Origin: Ulvibacterium sp965228935
GTDB lineage: Bacteria; Bacteroidota; Bacteroidia; Flavobacteriales; Flavobacteriaceae
Direction of reading: 5' to 3'
Assembly: GCF_965228935.1 (NCBI RefSeq)
Contig: NZ_OZ245846.1
Location: forward strand, 1,798,001 to 1,862,000
Length of the DNA stretch: 64,000 nt
Below, piece after piece: positions 1 to 8,205 of this stretch (within the stretch, counting starts at the first letter, position 1; each line of letters begins with the position of its first letter). Both the position numbers and the translations under genes were made by a program. A model generated the notes under the pieces. It had not been told where the DNA came from. It saw nothing but the letters and a program-made list of their open reading frames with translations, and did not search any database.

Positions 1-509
1 AACGAATGATGTAGGACACCATTAAGTTTTACTTCATTTTTTTTATCCTTTTGAAAGTATGCCATTAGCAAGACCCCGATAATAATGGAAGGCGCCTCCA
101 TTAAGGCCATTACGGCGACCATGTGCCCCCCGAACTCTATTTGTTCAATTTCCAAAAAGGAAACGGCCGTTACAAAGGTTACGGCACTTACGGAACCATA
201 GGCGGCTGCAATGGCCCCCGAGTTGGCGACATTAAATTTTCGACGTAGGATGAAGTATGCATAAATTGGGACGAAAAGGGCCAGAAATACCCCAAAAAGC
301 AGGGACCACAATATTTCCATATCCAAATCACTATGTGAAAGCTCAAGCCCCCCTTTGAAGCCAATGGAGAACATAAGATAGAGCGAAATGAACTTTGAGG
401 AATTAGGCGGAATTTCCAAATCGCTTTTGAGCTGTACTGCAATAATGCCTAAAAAGAAAAAAAGCAATGCGGGATTGGTAAGATTATCTACCAATAGGTG
501 TAAATCCAT
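1..509 (-). CDS. SbtA-like sodium-dependent bicarbonate permease, partial (C-terminus outside window)
   Basis: About 169 codons from the ATG at 509 are visible and the reading frame runs off the left edge. The protein starts MDLHLLVDNLTNPALLFFF and is highly hydrophobic, with several membrane segments. It resembles the N-terminal half of the SbtA / DUF897 family: an opening PALLFFFLG-type helix, a KSDLEIP loop, a GFKGG turn and a SGAIAAAYGSVSAVTFVTA segment. Characterised cyanobacterial SbtA proteins are Na+/HCO3- symporters in the inner membrane. Assigning bicarbonate as the substrate here is inference from family. The gene runs in the same direction as the small gene and isocitrate dehydrogenase upstream. 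A LysR regulator lies about 2 kb away, and SbtA-like permeases and LysR regulators of the CbbR type are often associated. Confidence 0.75.
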   Translation of the reverse strand, partial: MDLHLLVDNLTNPALLFFFLGIIAVQLKSDLEIPPNSSKFISLYLMFSIGFKGGLELSHSDLDMEILWSLLFGVFLALFVPIYAYFILRRKFNVANSGAIAAAYGSVSAVTFVTAVSFLEIEQIEFGGHMVAVMALMEAPSIIIGVLLMAYFQKDKKNEVKLNGVLHHS

Positions 510-555
510 TTAAGTGGTCGTTGGTTATTAAGCGCAAAAATAAGATTTATGCAGG

Positions 556-918
556 TTACTTGGTAAGACTGATTTTTATGGGGCTACTTATCTCAACTTT
601 CATACCCTCTTTATGGGCTTTTACCACAAGATCTTTTACCATGTTTTTTGCTTCCTTTAATTCCTTGATGCGTTCCTCGGAATGCGAAGTGTCTTCTTGA
701 TAGCCTTTTTGTAAGTTAAGTGCTTGGACAGTATGAAACTTGATTTTATCATTGATCAATGACAAAAGTACATCGGCGGCCTCCACAGGTGAGAAAACGC
801 CCTGTACCAATTTTATGGCACCCTCACCCTCGGGGGGAACGCATTTGTCTTCCCGAGAATGAGGTTTACCATATTTGTTACTATTGCCCTTGGCCCAGCG
901 AAAAAGCTTGCTTTCCAT
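556..918 (-). CDS. small conserved-looking protein of unknown function
   Basis: The reading frame is open from 951, but the first ATG-type start giving a sensible N-terminus is at 918 (MESKLFRWAKGNSNKYG), so it overlaps the 3' end of isocitrate dehydrogenase by 38 bp. The 120-aa product has no signal peptide or membrane segment. Its middle is a charged helix (EERIKELKEAKNMVKDLVVKAHKEG) and it ends in a short beta-like tail (MKVEISSPIKISLTK). I do not recognise the family. The overlap and shared strand suggest translational coupling with icd. No function is assigned. Confidence 0.6.
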   Translation of the reverse strand: MESKLFRWAKGNSNKYGKPHSREDKCVPPEGEGAIKLVQGVFSPVEAADVLLSLINDKIKFHTVQALNLQKGYQEDTSHSEERIKELKEAKNMVKDLVVKAHKEGMKVEISSPIKISLTK

Positions 919-2314
919 CAAATTGATAAAGGTTTTCAGTTTTGATGACATCGATATTATGCTTTACGGCATCGCCCATAAGCCTTACAATTTCATCTTT
1001 TTCCATTTGGTCGGACTGTGCGGAGAACCTGCATCGCCAGTGGTCGGTACAAAAGGTCTCCTTAAAACCACGGGGCCACACTTTTATGCCCCTATTGGTT
1101 ATCATGGTCAATTTTACTTTTTCATTATCCAGTTTCTGCAATACTTGCCCAATTTCGTTTGCTTCGAAACCTGGCCAATGCACAAAAAGATCTACACCTA
1201 CCAATACCTTGTCCGCAAGAGGTTTACGCTCATATTTGGGCAGATTCAAAGGTGTGCCTTTTTCATAGCTGACCTTGGCCAGGGTCTTGGGTGTCTTGCC
1301 CAGATTGGCGATGACAGCTTCCGCAAATTCTTTGGTGCCCACTTTTTTTGTACTTGTTCCTTCTTTGTAGATATCATAGGTATGAATACCTTCTTCCATG
1401 GTACATAGCCAGGCATTTTGCACTTTCTCGGCTATATCCGTTTGCCCGAGGTGATTCAACATCATAATGGCTCCCTGTAATAGCCCGGATGGATTCGCCA
1501 GGTTTTGACCGGCCCTTCGCGGTGCAGAACCATGGATGGCCTCGAACATGGCACATTCTTCACCTATATTGGCGGAACCTGCCAAACCTACGGAACCGGT
1601 TATCTGGGCCGCAACATCGGAGAGGACATCCCCGTAAAGATTGGGCATAACGATTACATCGAACAACTCTGGGGTATCCGCCATTTTAGCGGCACCTATA
1701 TCCACGATCCAATGTTCGTTCTCTATTTCCGGATACTCAACGGCGATTTCATCGAACACTTTATGAAAAAGACCATCCGTTTGTTTCATAATATTGTCCT
1801 TGGTAAAACAAGTGACCTTTTTCCGGTGGTACTTTTTTGCAAATTCGAAGGCATATCGGACTATTTTTTCACATCCTGGACGACTTATCAGTTTAAGACA
1901 TTGAACGACCTCATCCGTTTGTTGATGCTCTATACCGGCATAAAGATCCTCTTCGTTCTCTCGGATTATCACCACATCCATATCCGGATGCTTGGTACTA
2001 ATGAATGGATGTAGGCTTTTGCATGGGCGTACATTGGCATATAGTCCCAAGGACTTTCTTGTGGTAACATTGAGGCTTTTATATCCTCCGCCCTGGGGAG
2101 TGGTGATCGGTGCTTTTAGAAAAACCTTGTTTCTACGGATACTTTCCCAGGATTCCGGGGCAATGCCTGCTGTATTGCCGGCGAGATACACCTGTTCCCC
2201 GATTTCTATTTCATCTATCTCCAACTGTGCACCTGCGTTTAAGAGTATATCCAAGGTTGCGTCCATGATTTCCGGCCCAATGCCATCACCTTTTGCTACT
2301 GTAATTTTGTCCAT
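881..2314 (-). CDS. icd: isocitrate dehydrogenase, NADP-dependent (Thermus-like long form)
   Basis: The 477-aa enzyme oxidatively decarboxylates isocitrate to 2-oxoglutarate in the TCA cycle; the reaction is reversible. The N-terminus has the GDGIGPEIM motif of the beta-decarboxylating dehydrogenases. Substrate-binding residues are visible as S80 and N82 in YKSLN, R86, R96, R118 and Y125. The metal-binding segment MPNLYGDVLSD follows near residue 225, and the FEAIHGSAPRRAG cofactor loop lies near residue 255. A C-terminal extension of about 140 residues (from ~335) is typical of the Thermus thermophilus and Bacteroidota form and absent from the E. coli enzyme. It is followed by a small overlapping gene and an SbtA-like permease on the same strand. 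The divergent neighbour is a LysR regulator. Confidence 0.93.
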   Translation of the reverse strand: MDKITVAKGDGIGPEIMDATLDILLNAGAQLEIDEIEIGEQVYLAGNTAGIAPESWESIRRNKVFLKAPITTPQGGGYKSLNVTTRKSLGLYANVRPCKSLHPFISTKHPDMDVVIIRENEEDLYAGIEHQQTDEVVQCLKLISRPGCEKIVRYAFEFAKKYHRKKVTCFTKDNIMKQTDGLFHKVFDEIAVEYPEIENEHWIVDIGAAKMADTPELFDVIVMPNLYGDVLSDVAAQITGSVGLAGSANIGEECAMFEAIHGSAPRRAGQNLANPSGLLQGAIMMLNHLGQTDIAEKVQNAWLCTMEEGIHTYDIYKEGTSTKKVGTKEFAEAVIANLGKTPKTLAKVSYEKGTPLNLPKYERKPLADKVLVGVDLFVHWPGFEANEIGQVLQKLDNEKVKLTMITNRGIKVWPRGFKETFCTDHWRCRFSAQSDQMEKDEIVRLMGDAVKHNIDVIKTENLYQFDGKQAFSLGQGQ

Positions 2315-2406
2315 ACGTTTTCTTAGGATTTCGATTTTTTTTAATTATTTGATTTGTATTTATTGGCAGCAAAAATAACACCATTATTAATAAATTAATA
2401 TTTATA

Positions 2407-2444
2407 TTTATTATGAATTATATTAACATTTATTATGAATTATA
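2407..2444 (+). repeat. 22-bp-period direct repeat carrying the LysR start codon
   Basis: The 16-base unit TTTATTATGAATTATA occurs at 2407-2422 and again at 2429-2444. The second copy contains the LysR ATG at 2435. The first copy contains an ATG at 2413 in another frame, opening a 19-codon reading frame that ends at 2472 inside the LysR gene. The surrounding 120 bp between icd and lysR is extremely AT-rich and must hold both divergent promoters. I cannot place a clear TAnnTTTG box in it. Confidence 0.7.
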
Positions 2445-3358
2445 CACTTCATCAACTCAAAATATTCCTTAAAATATCTGAAACACAAAGTATTACGAAG
2501 GCTTCTGAGGAGCTTCACCTAACACAACCTGCAGTTTCCATTCAACTCAAGAATTTTCAGGACCAGTTCTCACTTCCCCTTACCGAGGTGGTTGGACGTA
2601 AATTGTTCATTACTGATTTCGGAAAGGAGATAGCCGAGGCGGCGGAAAAGATTCTGAACGAAGTATATGCCATAAACTATAAGACCTTATTCCACGAAGG
2701 ACAGTTGGCCGGTCGTATGAAGATTTCGGTAGTTTCTACCGGTAAATACGTAATTCCCTATTTTCTTTCCGAATTTATGAGGAAACATCCGGGAATCGAT
2801 TTGATTATGGATGTAACCAACAAAACCAAGGTGGTCGAAAGCCTGGAACAAAATGAGGTGGACTTTGCCTTTGTATCCGTACTCCCTAAAAAATTAAAAA
2901 TAGATCGCGTAGAACTTATGGAGAACAAACTTTTTTTTGTTGGCCATTCTGGAATGATATTGAAAAACGTTAAGGATGGGAAGAAACTTTTTGAGGAACT
3001 CCCCTTGATATTTAGGGAACCGGGTTCCGCCACTCGGGGTGCTATGGAAAACTTTATAACCCGGAATCGGTTTTCTATACGTAAGAAGATGGAACTTACT
3101 TCCAACGAAGCGGTAAAGCAGGCCGTACTTGCCGGTTTGGGAAGCTCCATAATGCCCTTGATCGGCATTAAAAACGAACTTAGTAACGGAGACCTTCAAA
3201 TTATTCCTGTAAAAGGGTTGCCCATAATAACAACATGGAACCTGGTTTGGTTAAGTTCTAAAAACCTCTCTCCCGTGGCAAAGGCTTTTTTGGAACATAT
3301 TGAAGAGACCAAAACCAAAATTATTCATGAGAAATTCAATTGGTTCGGAGACTATTAA
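2435..3358 (+). CDS. LysR-family transcriptional regulator
   Basis: This 307-aa protein has the LysR layout: an N-terminal winged HTH (residues 1-62, with the SITKASEELHLTQPAVSIQLKNF recognition region) and a two-lobed effector-binding domain (about 90-300). The sequence resembles the CbbR/CysB side of the family more than catabolic regulators such as BenM. That resemblance is an impression, not a computed result. It is divergent from icd with 120 bp between, so icd, the small gene and the SbtA-like permease are plausible targets. The ATG at 2435 is used because MNYTLHQLKIFLKI aligns with normal LysR N-termini. Confidence 0.9.
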   Translation: MNYTLHQLKIFLKISETQSITKASEELHLTQPAVSIQLKNFQDQFSLPLTEVVGRKLFITDFGKEIAEAAEKILNEVYAINYKTLFHEGQLAGRMKISVVSTGKYVIPYFLSEFMRKHPGIDLIMDVTNKTKVVESLEQNEVDFAFVSVLPKKLKIDRVELMENKLFFVGHSGMILKNVKDGKKLFEELPLIFREPGSATRGAMENFITRNRFSIRKKMELTSNEAVKQAVLAGLGSSIMPLIGIKNELSNGDLQIIPVKGLPIITTWNLVWLSSKNLSPVAKAFLEHIEETKTKIIHEKFNWFGDY

Positions 3359-3440
3359 TGTTTACTTTCCCTTAGTAATTGGGATTAACGTATCTTCGGG
3401 AACAGTCCATTTTTCCTGATACATTGAAATCTCTGCAAAT

Positions 3441-3503
3441 AGAGGCACCGGCCATGGGACCAAAACCGTCTAGCGAATACGATTGTGAATGGGCCGGTGC
3501 TCT
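3441..3503. other. long-loop hairpin between convergent genes
   Basis: AGAGGCACCGGCC (3441-3453) pairs with GGCCGGTGCTCT (3492-3503): a 12-bp stem with one bulged G and a 38-base loop. A competing short hairpin, CTCT (3431-3434) with AGAG (3441-3444), would sequester the base of the left arm. No run of T follows, so it is not a standard intrinsic terminator. It lies between the LysR gene and the convergent small secreted-protein gene. Nothing else is seen in 3359-3536. Confidence 0.4.
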
Positions 3504-3536
3504 GAGAGAACAAAATTAAATACGATTTATCTTCTT

Positions 3537-3926
3537 TTATCTTCTGGCAATTTCATCCTTTTGGGAGGAATCGGCAATTTTTAATTCGCCTTTCGCCAGT
3601 GCACTTTCCAGATCGGCTTTTACGGATGGGAAGTGCTTGAAAAATTTTCGACCATTTTTACGTTTTAAGGTGACTATGGTATTTCCATTAGCTTTGGTCT
3701 TAATGTCCGTAACCACTACTTTATTGCCATGGACACTTTTCATGTCCGCTATGCCACCTCTTTTTATGATAAGGTTTTTTCGAGGAAAATGAATATGCGT
3801 AAAACTACCGTTTTCGGGAACGTTAATGCTCATAACATCTCCAATTTCAACCAAATCACTAGTGTCCTGTGCCATGGCCGTAAAACCTGCAAGCATAAAT
3901 ACCAAGGAGAATACTACTGTTTTCAT
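3537..3926 (-). CDS. small secreted protein, paralogue family member A
   Basis: This is a 129-aa protein with a Sec signal peptide ending near AMAQD. The mature part is beta-rich and basic. Its C-terminal third (NGNTIVTLKRKNGRKFFKHF and the following helix) matches two other small proteins in this window, at 3944-4345 and 10004-10366. The shared pattern is DG-x4-L-x-R-x-(D/N)G-(R/K)-x-F followed by a helix with hydrophobic spacing. I do not recognise a named domain. It lies 17 bp downstream of member B on the same strand, so the two are probably one transcript. That transcript is divergent from the TetR exporter operon. Confidence 0.7.
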   Translation of the reverse strand: MKTVVFSLVFMLAGFTAMAQDTSDLVEIGDVMSINVPENGSFTHIHFPRKNLIIKRGGIADMKSVHGNKVVVTDIKTKANGNTIVTLKRKNGRKFFKHFPSVKADLESALAKGELKIADSSQKDEIARR

Positions 3927-3943
3927 ATTATATTGAATTTAGG

Positions 3944-4345
3944 TTATTGTGTACTATATATTTGAGAGTTTGCACTATTCCGGTCGTTTTCAACCGAAAT
4001 AGGAATCAATTTTGCGGTGATGGTCTGGAATAGATTATAAAAATCCCTACCATCCTCACGTCTTAGTGTAAGTTGTTTGGATCCATCACTGTTTATATCC
4101 ATACGTTCAACAATCAGTTTACTTCCAAATATGTTGAAATAATTGTTCATCCCGTCCCAATCGTTCAAACCGCCCATGATGGCCATAACTTCTTCCGCAG
4201 GAAGTTGTATTTCATGTATGGTAGAGGCATAGGAGGTCTCAATTTTCTGATAATCGTCCAAGACCAACAAACCTGTTTGTTGTGCACTCCCCATAAAAAA
4301 TGGAGCGAAAATTCCTATAAATAGTAGTAATGGCTTCATTTTCAT
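3944..4345 (-). CDS. small secreted protein, paralogue family member B
   Basis: This 133-aa protein has a signal peptide (MKMKPLLLFIGIFAPFFMGSAQQ). The mature part contains HEIQLPAEEVMAIMGGLNDWDG, then the shared C-terminal motif DGSKQLTLRREDGRDFYNLF. It is divergent from the TetR gene, and the 151 bp between the two starts contains the putative operator at 4442-4468 and a second inverted repeat at 4425-4440. It is first gene of a likely B-A transcript. The function is unknown. Location and shared control suggest a link with the exporter, but that is inference. Confidence 0.7.
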   Translation of the reverse strand: MKMKPLLLFIGIFAPFFMGSAQQTGLLVLDDYQKIETSYASTIHEIQLPAEEVMAIMGGLNDWDGMNNYFNIFGSKLIVERMDINSDGSKQLTLRREDGRDFYNLFQTITAKLIPISVENDRNSANSQIYSTQ

Positions 4346-4441
4346 TATGATATTGTCAGTTTCACAGCCTTCTAATTACAAATATAGCAATACTTCTACA
4401 TATGGCAGTGCTACTTTCGTTAAATAGTTGTTAAACTATTA

Positions 4442-4468
4442 AAATATGATAGTATTACTATTATATTT
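4442..4468. promoter_or_regulatory. putative TetR operator overlapping the exporter promoter
   Basis: An odd-centred palindrome has core ATAGTA-T-TACTAT at 4449-4461. It extends to 13+1+13 bases with a single mismatch pair (G4448 with T4462). It overlaps a good Bacteroidota -7 box, TATATTTG, at 4462-4469. A second inverted repeat, ATAGTT-gtta-AACTAT, lies just upstream at 4425-4440. A near-identical core recurs at 9856-9874 before the family C gene. A palindrome over the promoter of a TetR gene is the classic arrangement for autorepression. Binding itself is inferred. Confidence 0.6.
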
Positions 4469-4496
4469 GTGCGATAACTACAAAACAAGAACAATC

Positions 4497-5171
4497 ATGG
4501 AGCATCTACTGCAATCATTGAAAATCGGGATTAATGAAAAAATATTTATCAAGGATCCGGAATCTTCTGATTTAGGAAAGAGAATAGTGGAAGAAAGTAT
4601 TTTAATGATACATGAGATGGGGTTCGAAAGTTTCACATTTAGAAAATTAGGTGCTAAAATCGGATCCAATGAAAGTTCCATTTACAGGTATTTTGAGAAT
4701 AAGCATAAACTTCTATTATATCTCACCTCTTGGTATTGGGGGTGGTTGGAGTATCAATTGGTATTTTCTACCAACAGCATTCCCGATACAAAGGACAAAC
4801 TTACAAAAGCGATAGAGATTATGACCCGTGAAACCAAGGAAGATTCTGCCTTTTCGCATATTAATGAAGTTGCATTGAACAAAATCGTAATCAACGAGTA
4901 TTCAAAATCCTATTTGACCAAAGAGGTAGATGAGGAAAACAAGGAGGGGTATTTTGTTATCTATAAGAGGTTGATAAACCGTATAAGTAATATGATAAAG
5001 GCCTTGGATTCCAGTTATCCTTATCCATCCAGTCTTTCAAGTACAATTATCGAAGGGTCTTTGCATCAATATTTCCTAAAAGAACACTTTTCGTCCCTAA
5101 CGGACTGCAATGAAGATATAACCCCTACCCAATATTTCATTGATTTAGTGTTCAAATCCTTAAAAGCTTAA
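4497..5171 (+). CDS. TetR/AcrR-family transcriptional regulator
   Basis: The N-terminal HTH is visible as GFESFTFRKLGAKIGSNESSIYRYFENKHKLL (about residues 40-72). An all-helical ligand and dimerisation domain follows, for 224 aa in total. An upstream in-frame ATG at 4446 would add 17 residues, but it sits inside the promoter and operator palindrome, so the ATG at 4497 (MEHLLQSLKIG) is chosen. The stop lies 3 bp before the ABC gene, so the regulator and exporter are one operon. TetR proteins generally repress exporters and respond to a small ligand. The ligand here is unknown. Confidence 0.9.
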   Translation: MEHLLQSLKIGINEKIFIKDPESSDLGKRIVEESILMIHEMGFESFTFRKLGAKIGSNESSIYRYFENKHKLLLYLTSWYWGWLEYQLVFSTNSIPDTKDKLTKAIEIMTRETKEDSAFSHINEVALNKIVINEYSKSYLTKEVDEENKEGYFVIYKRLINRISNMIKALDSSYPYPSSLSSTIIEGSLHQYFLKEHFSSLTDCNEDITPTQYFIDLVFKSLKA

Positions 5172-5174
5172 TAC

Positions 5175-6842
5175 ATGGCAAAAAAGATTTTGACGGCATG
5201 GCAGCGCTTGGTAGGGCTGCTGAAATTGGACAGAAAGGATGTGCTTCAAATTTTCTATTATGCCATTTTTGCCGGACTTGTGACCCTTTCCCTGCCTCTG
5301 GGTATTCAGGCCATTATAAACCTCATTCAAGGAGCCCAAGTAAGTACTTCTTGGATAATATTGGTGGTACTGGTTACCCTAGGAGTGGCCTTTGCAGGTA
5401 TATTACAATTGATGCAGATCAGGATTATTGAGAATATCCAGCAAAAAATATTTACACGCGCCTCCTTTGAATTTACCTACAGATTTCCCAAAATAAGAAT
5501 GAGCGAGCTACGGAATTTTTATCCCCCCGAATTGGCCAATCGCTTTTTTGATACCCTAAATGTTCAAAAAGGGCTGTCCAAGCTCTTGGTGGATTTTCCA
5601 ACGGCTTTGCTCCAGATCATCTTTGGGTTATTGCTACTTTCCTTTTACCATCCTTTCTTCATTATCTATGGGATACTATTGATAGTGTTGATTTATATTG
5701 TATTTAAATTTACAATTCAAAGAGGATTGGAAACCAGTTTGGATGAATCCAAAAACAAGTATAAGGTAGCTCACTGGATACAGGAAGTAGCACGTTCCAT
5801 AGTTAGCTTTAAACTGTCCGGTAGGACCAATCACGCCCTTAGGAAAAGTGATGGCTTGGTGGATGGTTATCTGGAAGCTAGGGAAAGCCATTTTAGGATA
5901 TTGGTACTCCAATTTATTCAGATGATCGGGTTTAAGGTATTGGTAACCGCCGGATTGCTTTTAATTGGTGGTCTGTTGGTATTGAACCAAGAAATGAATA
6001 TTGGGCAGTTCGTAGCTGCGGAGATTATTATCCTCTTGGTCATCGCCTCCGTAGAGAAACTTATCCTGGGCCTGGAATCCTTTTATGATGTCCTTACTTC
6101 CTTGGAAAAACTAGGTCAGGTGGTAGATAAGGAATTGGAACCCCAGAAAGGTGAGGAACCATTTAAGGAGCATGAAGGGTTTACCGTGGAATTGGATAGG
6201 GTCACCTATAAAATTCCAGGGACCAACAGAAAGATTATAGACGATGTTTCCCTTACGATAACTCCAAATTGTACCATTTTGTTACAAGGGCCCAATGGTT
6301 CCGGTAAGGCTACCCTGCTAAGGCTTATTGCGGGGATTATTGAACCGGATGAGGGCGATATCTTTATTAACAATGTGTCGTTGAGGGGACTAAATCTCAA
6401 TTATTACCGTGCGCACTTGGGCCAATCACTGACCGAGGAGTCGCCCTTTGAAGGCACTATCCTGGAGAACATAACATTTGGGGATGATGACGTGCCCATG
6501 GACGATATCTATTGGGCATTGGAAAATGCTGGGCTTACCCAATTTGTAAAGGAGCAGCCCCAGGGACTAAAGACCATTATTTATCCGGAGGGGAAACAGA
6601 TTTCCTACACCATTTCCAAAAAAATAGTTTTGGCGCGTAGTATAGTAAGAAAACCTGAATTAATTATTCTAAAAGATCCTTTGGACCAATTTGATGAAAA
6701 GGAGGCTACACGCATTATGGATTTCCTTACCCATAAGGATAGTCCATGGGCTCTGATGGTGGTTAGTCAAAACCCTAAATGGATAGATCGATGTGGCCGG
6801 ATCCTCACTTTGGAAAAAGGCAAAATAACTAGCGAAAAATAG
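5175..6842 (+). CDS. ABC exporter half-transporter with degenerate ATPase domain
   Basis: The 555-aa protein has a type I ABC exporter membrane domain (about residues 20-310, several hydrophobic segments, with a YPPELANRFFDTLNVQ coupling-type region). A nucleotide-binding domain follows (about 335-555). The fold is recognisable but the active site is not conserved. Walker A is GPNGSGKA (372-379), with Ala in place of the Mg-binding Ser/Thr. The LSGGQ signature is replaced by ISYTI (476-480). Walker B reads LIILKD, with Lys500 for the Asp and Asp501 for the catalytic Glu. The H-loop His is Gln532. The Walker A Lys378 and a Q-loop Gln remain. The reading frame is intact and embedded in a tight operon, arguing against a pseudogene. 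It may act with another ABC partner or as a non-hydrolysing channel; both are inferences. Confidence 0.88.
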   Translation: MAKKILTAWQRLVGLLKLDRKDVLQIFYYAIFAGLVTLSLPLGIQAIINLIQGAQVSTSWIILVVLVTLGVAFAGILQLMQIRIIENIQQKIFTRASFEFTYRFPKIRMSELRNFYPPELANRFFDTLNVQKGLSKLLVDFPTALLQIIFGLLLLSFYHPFFIIYGILLIVLIYIVFKFTIQRGLETSLDESKNKYKVAHWIQEVARSIVSFKLSGRTNHALRKSDGLVDGYLEARESHFRILVLQFIQMIGFKVLVTAGLLLIGGLLVLNQEMNIGQFVAAEIIILLVIASVEKLILGLESFYDVLTSLEKLGQVVDKELEPQKGEEPFKEHEGFTVELDRVTYKIPGTNRKIIDDVSLTITPNCTILLQGPNGSGKATLLRLIAGIIEPDEGDIFINNVSLRGLNLNYYRAHLGQSLTEESPFEGTILENITFGDDDVPMDDIYWALENAGLTQFVKEQPQGLKTIIYPEGKQISYTISKKIVLARSIVRKPELIILKDPLDQFDEKEATRIMDFLTHKDSPWALMVVSQNPKWIDRCGRILTLEKGKITSEK

Positions 6843-6847
6843 ATTCT

Positions 6848-8203
6848 ATGTTGAATATCTCAAGAAATAGCGTAAACAAGAACGTGGATTTAAGGGGATA
6901 CAAATCCACGGAAAAGGTTTTCCATAAAAGGCACTACAAGCACTTTAATAGGTTCTTGATAGGATTTGCCGTGGCTTTTTTGATTATCTTATTTTTACCC
7001 TGGACACAGAATGTCACAGGTGAGGGCTATCTCACCACATTGACACCGGATCAGAGACCGCAGACCATACAGTCACCCATTCCGGGAAGGATTGAAAGAT
7101 GGTATGTCAAGGAAGGTGATTTCGTTCAAAAAGGGGATACCATATTGCACATTTCCGAAATCAAGAACGAGTATTTTGATCCTATGCTGGTCGAAAGAAC
7201 GGGACAGCAGATCAAGGCCAAATCCATGTCCGTACTTTCTTATCAGGAGAAGGTAAAGGCCTTGGATAATCAAATTGAAGCACTTAAACAGGAACTCAAG
7301 TTAAAATTGGAGCAGGCCAGGAACAAGCTTTTGCAGGCAAAGCTGAAAGTGCAGAGCGATAGTATTGACCTTGAAGCCGCAAAGACTAATATTATTATAG
7401 CGAACAGACAGTTTGACCGTACCTCACAATTGGAGAGCGAAGGATTAAAAGCGGTCACCGATGTTGAGGAAAAACGTTTAAAACAGCAAGAGACCCAGGC
7501 TAAACTGATTTCCCAGGAAAACAAGCTATTGGCCAGCAAGAACGAAGTGATCAATGCGGAAGTGGAGATTACCCGGGTCAAGGCCGAATATGCCGATAAG
7601 ATCGCCAAGGCACAAAGCGATAAGTTTACTGCCCAATCAAACCAATTTGACTCGGAGGCCCAGGTGACCAAATTAGAGAATGAGTTTAGCAATTATGAGA
7701 TACGAAATGATCTCTATTACATTCGAGCTCCACGGACCGGTTTTATCAACAAGGCCCTACAATCCGGAATTGGGGAAACTTTTAAGGAAGGTGACCAATT
7801 GGTTGGGATTATGCCGGCCCAATATGAAATGGCTGTTGAGACTTTCGTTCGGCCCATTGACCTACCATTGATGCATTTAGGCGAAAAAGTCCGGATACAG
7901 TTTGATGGTTGGCCCGTTATCATCTTCAGTGGATGGCCCAATCTCTCCTATGGAACCTATGGCGGGGTTGTCGTTGCCATAGAAACATTTATCAGCGACA
8001 ATGGTAAATATCGCATCCTTTTGGCACCGGATGCCGAAGACCATCCTTGGCCAAAAGATCTGAGGGTAGGTTCCGGGGCCAACACCATTGCGCTTTTGGA
8101 AGATGTGCCCATTTGGTTCGAGTTATGGCGACAACTCAACGGATTTCCCCCAAATTATTACCAGCCTGAAAATGGTAAGATGGCTAATGCCGATAAAAAA
8201 TAG
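6848..8203 (+). CDS. HlyD-family periplasmic adaptor protein
   Basis: This is a 451-aa membrane fusion protein. It has a short cytoplasmic N-terminus and one membrane helix (about residues 36-55). A lipoyl-like half motif follows (IQSPIPGRIERWYVKEGDFVQKGD), then a long coiled coil (about 115-285). After that come the second lipoyl half (YYIRAPRTGFINKALQSG) and a beta-barrel domain. Such adaptors bridge an inner-membrane ABC exporter to a TolC channel. It starts 5 bp after the ABC gene and ends 2 bp before the TolC-like gene. The C-terminal tail (after about 425) is Pro/Asn-rich and unassigned. Confidence 0.9.
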   Translation: MLNISRNSVNKNVDLRGYKSTEKVFHKRHYKHFNRFLIGFAVAFLIILFLPWTQNVTGEGYLTTLTPDQRPQTIQSPIPGRIERWYVKEGDFVQKGDTILHISEIKNEYFDPMLVERTGQQIKAKSMSVLSYQEKVKALDNQIEALKQELKLKLEQARNKLLQAKLKVQSDSIDLEAAKTNIIIANRQFDRTSQLESEGLKAVTDVEEKRLKQQETQAKLISQENKLLASKNEVINAEVEITRVKAEYADKIAKAQSDKFTAQSNQFDSEAQVTKLENEFSNYEIRNDLYYIRAPRTGFINKALQSGIGETFKEGDQLVGIMPAQYEMAVETFVRPIDLPLMHLGEKVRIQFDGWPVIIFSGWPNLSYGTYGGVVVAIETFISDNGKYRILLAPDAEDHPWPKDLRVGSGANTIALLEDVPIWFELWRQLNGFPPNYYQPENGKMANADKK

Positions 8204-8205
8204 AT

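Noticed and set aside
875..2014. Long plus-strand reading frames opposite icd
   Set aside because: They mirror the codon structure of a clearly recognised enzyme on the minus strand and show no family features.
4446..4496. ATG at 4446 as TetR start
   Set aside because: It falls within the operator palindrome and just upstream of the -7 box, so it would not be transcribed from that promoter.
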